A DNA stretch of 9,449 nt, from assembly GCA_017626625.1 (NCBI GenBank), contig JAGAIK010000533.1, positions 1-9,449 of the forward strand, in the 5' to 3' direction. Of the stretch, positions 1 to 5,805 are shown one piece after another. Position 1 is the stretch's first letter. Every line of letters begins with the position of its first letter. This stretch comes from Roseburia sp. (GTDB lineage: Bacteria; Bacillota; Clostridia; Lachnospirales; Lachnospiraceae). The translations under genes were made by a program, and so were the position numbers. A model generated the notes under the pieces. The model had not been told where the DNA came from and made no database searches. It saw nothing but the letters and a program-made list of their open reading frames with translations.

Positions 1-1
1 C

Positions 2-910
2 ACGGCAGAGATTTTATATCTGATGTACATTCTTTTAACGGTAGCGAATGTGGTGTTCCTGCTGATAGGGCGGATGCCGCTGTTTGATGCTCTCTGCACC
101 GCTTTCGGAACGGCGGGAACCGGAGGGTTCGGCATCAAAAATGACAGTATGGCAGGCTACAGTCCCTACATTCAGAATGTCTGTACGGGGTTCATGCTGT
201 TGTTCGGAATCAATTTCAGTTGCTACTATCTGCTTTTAATCCGCCAGTTCAAGAGTGTGATAAAGGATGAAGAGTTGCGGCTTTATGTGGGAATGGTTTT
301 AGGGAGCATTCTCTTAATTACAGTGAATTTAAAGGATTATTATGCAACCCTGGGAGAAACGCTGCGCCATGCAGCATTTCAGGTGGCAAGCATTGTCACC
401 ACTACGGGCTTTGCCACCACGGATTTTGATTTGTGGCCGGGATTTTCCAAGGCGGTTTTGCTGTGCCTGATGCTTGTGGGCGCCTGCGCGGGCAGTACCG
501 GAGGCGGTCTTAAATGCGGCAGGGCGCTTCTGATATTCAAGGGACTGCACCGCAGCATACATCAGATTGTACATCCGGGAAAAGTGCAGGTGGTTCGTGT
601 CAACGGACGTGTGATAGAGGAAAAGGTCATGGAAAATACCAACGCCTATCTTGCAGCTTATGTCCTGCTGATTATCAGCAGCTTCCTGGTGATATCGTTA
701 GACGGTTTTTCCATGGAGGCGAATCTTTCGGCGGTGTTTTCCTGTGTCAATAACATTGGACCGGGGTTTGCGGAAGTGGGACCCTCTTCTAATTTCGGGG
801 GGTACAGCCTGTTTTCCAAAGCGGTGCTGATTGTGGACATGCTGGCGGGAAGGCTGGAGCTTTTTCCGATTTTGATATTGTTTTCGAGAACGACCTGGAG
901 GCACAGATAA
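2..910 (+). CDS. trkH: TrkH/KtrB-family potassium uptake channel subunit, C-terminal part (5' end outside window)
   Basis: This is the membrane pore subunit of a Trk/Ktr potassium uptake system, which normally works with a cytoplasmic NAD/nucleotide-binding TrkA/KtrA partner; no partner lies in the window. The reading frame is open to the left edge, so the true start is upstream and 302 residues are visible. The family has four pore repeats with glycine-containing selectivity filters. Three are visible: TAGTGGF at about fragment residues 37-43, TTTGFAT at 133-139 and NNIGPGF at 250-256. The glycine-rich GSTGGGLK (about 164-171) corresponds to the gating loop after the third filter, and GRLELFP near the C-terminus is typical of the last helix. 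The protein ends in a short basic tail and TAA. The MATE gene starts 36 bases downstream with no terminator between, so co-transcription is plausible. Telling TrkH from KtrB would need the missing N-terminus. Confidence 0.93.
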   Translation, partial: TAEILYLMYILLTVANVVFLLIGRMPLFDALCTAFGTAGTGGFGIKNDSMAGYSPYIQNVCTGFMLLFGINFSCYYLLLIRQFKSVIKDEELRLYVGMVLGSILLITVNLKDYYATLGETLRHAAFQVASIVTTTGFATTDFDLWPGFSKAVLLCLMLVGACAGSTGGGLKCGRALLIFKGLHRSIHQIVHPGKVQVVRVNGRVIEEKVMENTNAYLAAYVLLIISSFLVISLDGFSMEANLSAVFSCVNNIGPGFAEVGPSSNFGGYSLFSKAVLIVDMLAGRLELFPILILFSRTTWRHR

Positions 911-946
911 GGCAGGAAAGAAAATACAGGAAATTGAGGGAGAAAA

Positions 947-2239
947 GTGGTGTCAGTACAAAAACAATTTGCAAAATATGTATCACAGAATGTATTGGGA
1001 ATGGTAGGGATTTCCCTTTACATTCTTGCAGATACCTTTTTTATATCCAAGGCAGTGGGGACAAAGGGAATCACGGCGTTGAATCTGGTACTCCCGGTCT
1101 ACAGCCTGATTTTTGCCATCGGCTCGATGATCGGCGTTGGTTCCGGTATTCGGTTTGCCGTTGCAAGGAGCAGGGGACTGGAAGATGCGGACAGTTATTT
1201 TTTCAATGCACTGTTTTGCGGAACTGTCATCGGGGTGGCTTTTATGCTTCTGGGGCTGTTTTTTTCGGAGAATATCATGACTCTTCTGGGAGCCGATGCG
1301 GAAATTGTGGCAGTGGGAGCGCCTTATACCCGGATTTTTATGCTGTTTTCCCCCTGTTTTATCTGGAACTATATCTGCAATGCCTTTGTCCGCAACGACA
1401 GGGCGCCTTCGATTGCCATGGCGGCAACGCTGTTCAGCAGTCTTTTCAATATCGTAATGGACTATGTGCTGATGTTTCCGTTGGGGCTGGGAATGGCGGG
1501 GGCGGCGCTGGCTACGGCATGTTCGCCGATTGTGGGCGTTCTGATTTGCTGCATCCATTTTTTTGGGAAAAACTGTCATGTGGTGGTAAAGCCTGTGAAG
1601 CCTTCCGTTAAAATGCTGTTCCGCTCCTGCCAGGTGGGGGTCTCCGCCTTTGTGGGGGAGATTTCCTCCGGGGTCACGACGGCGGTTTTTAATTTTATTA
1701 TCCTGGGGCTGGCGGGCAATGTGGGTGTTGCCGCCTACGGGATAGTGGCAAACACTTCTCTGGTGGCGGTGGCGATGTTTAACGGCATCTCCCAGGGCTC
1801 CCAGCCTCTGCTCAGTGAATTTTACGGCAAGGGGAATCAGGAGAAGGTAAAAAAGACGGTGCGACTTGGACTGGGAACGGCGGTGGTCTTTGCCTTTGCA
1901 ATGATTGCATTGGTCTATGTGGGGGCGGATTCCATCGTGGCAATTTTTAACAGTGAAGGGAATGCGGAGCTGGCGGCTTATGCGGGCATTGGATTAAAAC
2001 TCTATTTTCTTGGATTTTTATTTGCCGGAATCAACATTGTGGGAACCGGAGTGCTGAGTGCGGTGGAGGCGGCGAGATGGGCGTTTATTGCTTCGATTTT
2101 AAGAGGATTTGTGGCGATTATTTTCTGTGCCTTTGTGCTGGCGTTCCTCTTTGGCATGAACGGCGTGTGGCTGGCATTTCCGGCGGCGGAGCTGCTTACC
2201 ATGGTGGTGACGGTGACGGCGCTGCGGAAGTCAGTGTGA
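947..2239 (+). CDS. MATE-family efflux transporter
   Basis: This 430-residue polytopic membrane protein is of the multidrug and toxic compound extrusion family, exporting organic cations, drugs or metabolites in exchange for Na+ or H+; the substrate cannot be told from sequence. Length fits the usual 430-460 residues and about 12 helices. Family features in order are ADTFFIS near residues 28-34, TALNLVLP (43-50), a GSGIRFAVARSRG stretch (65-77), RNDRAPSIAM (149-158), FNIVMDYV with LGLGMAGAALAT (167-190), and in the second half GISQGSQPLLSEFYGKGN (280-297). The start is a GTG preceded by a purine-rich GAGGGA site (936-941); a second GTG directly follows, so initiation could shift by one codon. 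The final helix ends just before TGA with almost no cytoplasmic tail. It may be transcribed together with the upstream potassium channel gene. Confidence 0.93.
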   Translation: MVSVQKQFAKYVSQNVLGMVGISLYILADTFFISKAVGTKGITALNLVLPVYSLIFAIGSMIGVGSGIRFAVARSRGLEDADSYFFNALFCGTVIGVAFMLLGLFFSENIMTLLGADAEIVAVGAPYTRIFMLFSPCFIWNYICNAFVRNDRAPSIAMAATLFSSLFNIVMDYVLMFPLGLGMAGAALATACSPIVGVLICCIHFFGKNCHVVVKPVKPSVKMLFRSCQVGVSAFVGEISSGVTTAVFNFIILGLAGNVGVAAYGIVANTSLVAVAMFNGISQGSQPLLSEFYGKGNQEKVKKTVRLGLGTAVVFAFAMIALVYVGADSIVAIFNSEGNAELAAYAGIGLKLYFLGFLFAGINIVGTGVLSAVEAARWAFIASILRGFVAIIFCAFVLAFLFGMNGVWLAFPAAELLTMVVTVTALRKSV

Positions 2240-2251
2240 AAAGAAAATGTG

Positions 2252-2280
2252 TGGCAAATAGGACAGGTTTCTGCTATGAT
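2252..2280 (+). promoter_or_regulatory. Probable extended -10 promoter for the Uma2 gene
   Basis: TATGAT at 2275-2280 is preceded by TG at 2272-2273, giving the extended -10 form TGnTATGAT. A weak -35 candidate TGGCAA (2252-2257) sits 17 bases upstream. Transcription would begin near 2287, leaving a leader of about 36 bases that carries the strong ribosome site GGAAGGAGG. This suggests the Uma2 gene has its own promoter rather than depending on the transporter genes. Read by eye only. Confidence 0.5.
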
Positions 2281-2322
2281 GAGGTTAGGATAAGACGGAT
2301 AGAAAAGGAAGGAGGACGAAAT

Positions 2323-2862
2323 ATGGCGTTGGCAGACGAAAAAATCTACAGTGTTCAGGATATCTATGACTTGCCGGAGGGGCAGCGGGCAGAGGTGATA
2401 GACGGTCAGATGTATATGATGGCGCCGCCGAATCGGAGACATCAGGAGATTGCAGGGGAACTTTTCGGAACAATACGGGAGTATATAAAAAAGAATAACG
2501 GACAATGCAAACCCTATATTGCTCCTTTTGCAGTATTTTTAAATGCGGATGACAGGAATTATGTGGAACCGGATATTTCTGTTATTTGTGATAAAAATAA
2601 GCTGAATGACAAAGGCTGCAGTGGCGCACCGGACTGGATTATTGAAATTGTATCGCCGGGGAGCCAGCGCATGGACTATATGATAAAGCTGTTTAAGTAT
2701 AGAACATCAGGGGTTCGTGAGTACTGGATTGTTGACCCGAAGGACGAGACGGTTACGGTTTACGACTTTGAGCGTGACGATATGGGGAAATATTCTTTCA
2801 GGGACACGGTAAAGGTGGGAATTTATCCGGGATTTGAGGTTGATTTTTCCCAGGTCATCTGA
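2323..2862 (+). CDS. Uma2-family (DUF820) putative restriction-endonuclease-fold protein
   Basis: This 179-residue soluble protein has the Uma2/DUF820 signature, a PD-(D/E)xK nuclease fold whose biological role is poorly known. Visible motifs are EVIDG (24-28) and a histidine at H40 in the N-terminal part, EPD (82-84), IIEIVSPG (106-113), then IKL (121-123) and the strongly conserved VREYWIVDP (131-139). The likely metal and catalytic set is D84, E108 and K122, all present, so the site looks intact. The ATG at 2323 is chosen because GGAAGGAGG lies 7-8 bases upstream; the same frame is open further upstream into the MATE gene but lacks such a site. It follows the MATE gene by 83 bases that hold a likely promoter. 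No methylase or partner gene is adjacent, so it looks like the standalone Uma2 proteins scattered through many genomes. The fold is well supported; nuclease activity is inference. Confidence 0.9.
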   Translation: MALADEKIYSVQDIYDLPEGQRAEVIDGQMYMMAPPNRRHQEIAGELFGTIREYIKKNNGQCKPYIAPFAVFLNADDRNYVEPDISVICDKNKLNDKGCSGAPDWIIEIVSPGSQRMDYMIKLFKYRTSGVREYWIVDPKDETVTVYDFERDDMGKYSFRDTVKVGIYPGFEVDFSQVI

Positions 2863-2921
2863 ATCTGGGAAAGAGGAAATATTTTGTGGTTACAATGAAT
2901 ACGTTTGGGGGAGAAAAGCAG

Positions 2922-5024
2922 ATGAGATGTAAAAAAATTATTTTAGGAATGATTACTTTTCTAGCAGCGATTGTTTTTGTTATACCAAGTGTTTATGCAG
3001 ATAATTCTACGGTTTTAGCAGTAGGAGATAACACGCCAATGGATTCCTGGAGTTGGAAGTCCTCAGAGAATACATTGATGTTAAATAATTTTACTTCATC
3101 TACCACGTACACACGAGGGGATAAAACTTGTCTGATATATGCGAATGATGATTTGATAATTGATTTATCGGGTAGGAATGTGCTTGATACTGTCGCTGAT
3201 TATGCAATCTACGTCGCAGGAACACTTACTTTAACGGGGGATGGAACACTGGAATTATCAAATTCCGCAACTGGTATTTATGCAAGGGATATCGTAATTG
3301 ATGGAGATGTTACAATTACTGGTAGTTCACCAATATCATTTGTTGATACCTGCATAATGAATGATGGTGCTATTCGTATGTCAGTTGGAATTTCCGGGGA
3401 GATGTATGGAGCGTTGACATTAAACAATGGTGAGATTCATATTGTATCTGCGTATGGACCTGCTATAAATCTTTTAGGGGGATGCATTAATATTGAAAAT
3501 GGTACGCTCTACGGTGAAGGCACATCAGGAACATCTGATGGTATTGAATTGACTATGAATGGCGGAAATGTGACACTTATAGGAACGGAAGACATTGGTC
3601 TTGGAGACGCAATCGTCATTACAGACGGAGTACTAAATGTTATTGGATATACAGATGGTGTATCTCAAACCAGTATGACTCATAAAATTCAGGGTGGAAC
3701 AGTAAATATTAAAGCGAAAAATAATGGAATTTGTGGAAGCTGGGGAGAAATATGTGTTTCTGGCGGAGCTTTAAATATTGATTGTGGCGGATATGGAGTG
3801 CAATATACTTATGGCTCTAATGATGTGAAGTTCCAAGGCGGTGATGTATCTATTAAGAGCGGATATGGTGCGATAGATACAAGCTTTATCAATCTTGGAT
3901 TAGATAACGTGTGTGCCTATGCAGGTGATACAGAGGATAATCTGGTTGAGACAACAAAATATCGCCAGGAATATATTCTAAAGACTCATGGTCATACTTT
4001 TGTGAATCCGGTATTTAATTGGTCGGCAGATGGAAAGAACTGTAAAGTGACGTTTGTTTGTTCAAAAGATGAAACACACGTAGTAACATATGATTGTAAG
4101 GTTGTATCAACCGTAAAAAAAGTATCCACATGTAAAGATATGGGTGAGACAACGTATACTGCAACCTATACGGTTGGCGATAAAGTTTATATAGACCAAA
4201 AAGATGTAATAGATATCCCAAAGAAGGAGCATTCCTGGGATGCAGGAAGGATTACAAAAGAGGCAACAGCAACAGAGGAAGGGGAAAAGACCTATACATG
4301 TTCTGTTTGTAGAACTATAAAGATAGAAAAGATACCTGCACTTGGTGTACCGGAAGAGGGGGTACTGATTAAAGATGAAAATAATACTGCCTCTTATAAA
4401 GTAACCAGGGGAGGAACAGAAGGCGGAACGGTTCAGTATGTTACACCTGCAGACAGGACGAAAAAGAAAATTGTCATTCCGGATACCATTACTGTAAACG
4501 GAATAACTTATAAGATAACAAGTATTTCAGAAAAAGCCTTTATGGGTAATAAGAATATTACATCGGTTGCTGTTGGAAACAACATAACAGGCATTCCAAA
4601 CAACGCATTTAAAAACTGCACGAAGCTTACTACAGTGAAGATGGGAACCGGAGTAAAAAACATTGGTGCCAATGGATTTTATGGCTGTAAGAAGTTAAAA
4701 AGTGTAACCATTGGCAGTAATGTAACAACCATTGGTGATAAGGCGTTTTATAAGTGTGAGTCTCTTACTGGAATTAGTATTCCGTCTAAGGTAAAAAAGA
4801 TTGGTAAGAGTGCCTTTTTAGACTGTAAGAAGTTAAAAACCATTACGATTAGGACAAAGAAGCTCACAAATAAGAATGTAGGCAATAACGCATTTAAGGG
4901 AATGGGAAGTAGTTATTACAACAAGGTAGTCGTAAAAGTACCTTCTAAGAGTTACGTGGAAAAATATAAGACTTTATTTCAGAAAAAAGGATTATCTTCC
5001 AAGGCGAAGGTAAAGAAATTATAG
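2922..5024 (+). CDS. Secreted BspA-like leucine-rich-repeat protein with beta-solenoid N-terminal region
   Basis: From ATG 2922 this encodes 700 residues. The frame also allows GTG at 2886 and ATG at 2895, but a GGGGGAG ribosome site sits 8 bases before 2922 and the signal peptide then starts correctly. Order: signal peptide 1-26 (basic MRCKK, hydrophobic core, cleavage after VYA); about 27-345 short strand-rich repeats such as LTLTGDGTLELSN and LNNGEIHI, as in right-handed beta-helix proteins; about 356-473 Cys/His modules (H358, C374, C380; H437, C460, C463) common in clostridial surface proteins; linker; five 23-residue LRR_5 repeats 532-646 with consensus VxxIGxxAFxxCxxLxxVxI; a degenerate sixth; and a basic tail. 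There is no LPXTG or membrane anchor, so it is probably released or held non-covalently. Such proteins are often adhesins, but function here is unknown. Base composition is much A+T-richer than its neighbours. A possible -10 TACAAT lies at 2891-2896 without a clear -35. Confidence 0.9.
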   Translation: MRCKKIILGMITFLAAIVFVIPSVYADNSTVLAVGDNTPMDSWSWKSSENTLMLNNFTSSTTYTRGDKTCLIYANDDLIIDLSGRNVLDTVADYAIYVAGTLTLTGDGTLELSNSATGIYARDIVIDGDVTITGSSPISFVDTCIMNDGAIRMSVGISGEMYGALTLNNGEIHIVSAYGPAINLLGGCINIENGTLYGEGTSGTSDGIELTMNGGNVTLIGTEDIGLGDAIVITDGVLNVIGYTDGVSQTSMTHKIQGGTVNIKAKNNGICGSWGEICVSGGALNIDCGGYGVQYTYGSNDVKFQGGDVSIKSGYGAIDTSFINLGLDNVCAYAGDTEDNLVETTKYRQEYILKTHGHTFVNPVFNWSADGKNCKVTFVCSKDETHVVTYDCKVVSTVKKVSTCKDMGETTYTATYTVGDKVYIDQKDVIDIPKKEHSWDAGRITKEATATEEGEKTYTCSVCRTIKIEKIPALGVPEEGVLIKDENNTASYKVTRGGTEGGTVQYVTPADRTKKKIVIPDTITVNGITYKITSISEKAFMGNKNITSVAVGNNITGIPNNAFKNCTKLTTVKMGTGVKNIGANGFYGCKKLKSVTIGSNVTTIGDKAFYKCESLTGISIPSKVKKIGKSAFLDCKKLKTITIRTKKLTNKNVGNNAFKGMGSSYYNKVVVKVPSKSYVEKYKTLFQKKGLSSKAKVKKL
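4515..4859 (+). repeat. Five tandem 23-residue LRR_5 (BspA-type) coding repeats
   Basis: Units begin at residues 532, 555, 578, 601 and 624 of the secreted protein (ITSISEKAF, ITGIPNNAF, VKNIGANGF, VTTIGDKAF, VKKIGKSAF), exactly 23 residues (69 bases) apart. A 17-base identical string, ctgtaagaagttaaaaa, occurs at 4685-4701 and 4823-4839, exactly two units (138 bases) apart. This shows that repeat similarity persists at the DNA level. Confidence 0.9.
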
Positions 5025-5055
5025 ATAATGATGACGGTTAGAGATGATTTTTTTG

Positions 5056-5086
5056 TGCCGGGGCAGTTCGCCCCGGCATTCGTTTT
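5056..5086 (+). terminator. Rho-independent terminator after the LRR gene
   Basis: A perfect 9-bp stem, tgccggggc (5056-5064) and gccccggca (5070-5078), with loop agttc, is followed by ttcgtttt. It lies 31 bases after the LRR stop codon. A T-run also precedes the stem on this strand, so in the opposite direction the hairpin is followed by A residues rather than T. It should therefore work mainly for the plus strand, although it sits between two convergent genes. Confidence 0.8.
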
Positions 5087-5678
5087 AAAGCAGTTGTATA
5101 TCAAACGCCGTAGTCTGGGGCGGAATGCTGGCAGTCTGGAAATTCGCATGGGTAATGCGGACTGTCTGCCCCGGACGGAGGGCGCTAAGACGGATGGGAT
5201 TGCCGAAACGGTTTGTGATGGATGTGGTATCGGTAATCACATATCTCGTCTGGGTATTGATGTTACCTGGATTTCCGGTGTAAAGGAAACGGTTGTCGGT
5301 ATCTACCCAGGCAATTCTTCCGGTGGTTGTGACGGAAGGGGGAGCGGCGGTGCCTCTCTGTGCCAGAATAAAAAAGGCAGTGGACTGGGGTGGAATGCTC
5401 CGGGTCATCCGGGAGGAAAAAAGTGCGTTAATCCACATCCCTTCCCGGATGCAGCAGAGACAGATACGCTGCCCCGAAGTGTTCATAACTACAGTATTTC
5501 TGTTAAGGTTTAATCGTAAAGTCTGAATAAAATTTCTGTTATTTTCGTCCGGCTGGGAATAGGACACGATAAGATAGCCGTTTGCGGGATTAGAGCAGAA
5601 TGCCTCTTCCACAAAGGCGTTTTCAATGCGCATCAGATTCCCCTGCATGGTCATTGTGCCGCGGGGGTCATTGTTCAT
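5085..5678 (-). CDS. Conserved-looking hypothetical protein with two diverged copies of one domain
   Basis: I do not recognise a named family. The product is 197 residues, with no signal peptide or membrane helix, so probably cytoplasmic. It contains an internal duplication: residues 60-104 and 150-194 align without gaps and share 17 of 45 positions by my hand count, each ending in SIPPQ(S/T)TAF. The second half (about 120-170: GRIAWVDTDNRFLY, a TDTTSI stretch, LSALRPGQTVRI) resembles small OB-like beta-barrels of the DUF5666 kind. This is only a pattern impression. The first half carries four cysteines, three clustered as CLCC (73-76). The ATG at 5676-5678 has AGGA seven bases upstream and a plausible promoter further up, which supports this strand over the 161-codon frame opposite. 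It stands alone, convergent with the LRR gene and divergent from the hydrolase gene. Its stop codon lies 6 bases beyond the LRR terminator stem. Confidence 0.8.
   Translation of the reverse strand: MNNDPRGTMTMQGNLMRIENAFVEEAFCSNPANGYLIVSYSQPDENNRNFIQTLRLNLNRNTVVMNTSGQRICLCCIREGMWINALFSSRMTRSIPPQSTAFFILAQRGTAAPPSVTTTGRIAWVDTDNRFLYTGNPGNINTQTRYVITDTTSITNRFGNPIRLSALRPGQTVRITHANFQTASIPPQTTAFDIQLL
5097..5501 (-). repeat. Internal protein duplication (SIPPQxTAF repeats)
   Basis: The two copies are encoded at 5367-5501 (residues 60-104) and 5097-5231 (residues 150-194), offset by exactly 90 codons. Shared residues include N, G, I, L, R and G at matching places, then T-x-SIPPQ-x-TAF-x-I at the end of each copy. 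I counted 17 identities in 45 ungapped positions. The similarity is at protein level; the DNA copies have diverged. Confidence 0.75.
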
Positions 5679-5705
5679 AGCTGGTTCCTACGGTGTTTTA
5701 GTAGT

Positions 5706-5734
5706 ATCATATTCAGACGGCGGAAAAGGGTGAA
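5706..5734 (-). promoter_or_regulatory. Possible sigma-A promoter for the minus-strand hypothetical gene
   Basis: On the minus strand, TATGAT (plus positions 5706-5711) lies 17 bases after TTCACC (5729-5734), which matches TTGACA at four of six positions. The start of transcription would fall near 5699, about 20 bases before the ATG and just ahead of the AGGA ribosome site. Confidence 0.45.
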
Positions 5735-5738
5735 AGCT

Positions 5739-5766
5739 TTGAAAAAGGGCGGAACGGTGTTATAAT
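5739..5766 (+). promoter_or_regulatory. Sigma-A promoter for the membrane hydrolase gene
   Basis: TTGAAA (5739-5744), a 16-base spacer and a perfect TATAAT (5761-5766). Transcription would start near 5773, about 33 bases before the ATG at 5806. The -35 boxes of this promoter and the opposite-strand one are only four bases apart, so the two may influence each other. Confidence 0.75.
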
Positions 5767-5805
5767 AAGCTGACAGAAAAAAGCCGGTAAAAATACAGGT
5801 ACTAA

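Noticed and set aside
983..1579. 198-codon minus-strand frame opposite the MATE gene
   Set aside because: Low-complexity basic product rich in His, Arg and Gln, typical of an antisense shadow.
934..1611. 225-codon plus-strand frame overlapping the MATE gene
   Set aside because: Its product is Cys/Gly/Arg-rich without family features; the MATE frame fully explains this DNA.
2886..2921. Earlier GTG/ATG starts for the LRR protein
   Set aside because: They would add 9-12 polar residues ahead of the signal peptide, and the good ribosome site lies after them, directly before ATG 2922.
5028..5513. 161-codon plus-strand frame after the LRR gene
   Set aside because: It starts before the terminator hairpin, has no ribosome site and lies opposite the minus-strand gene, whose protein shows an internal duplication and proper start signals.
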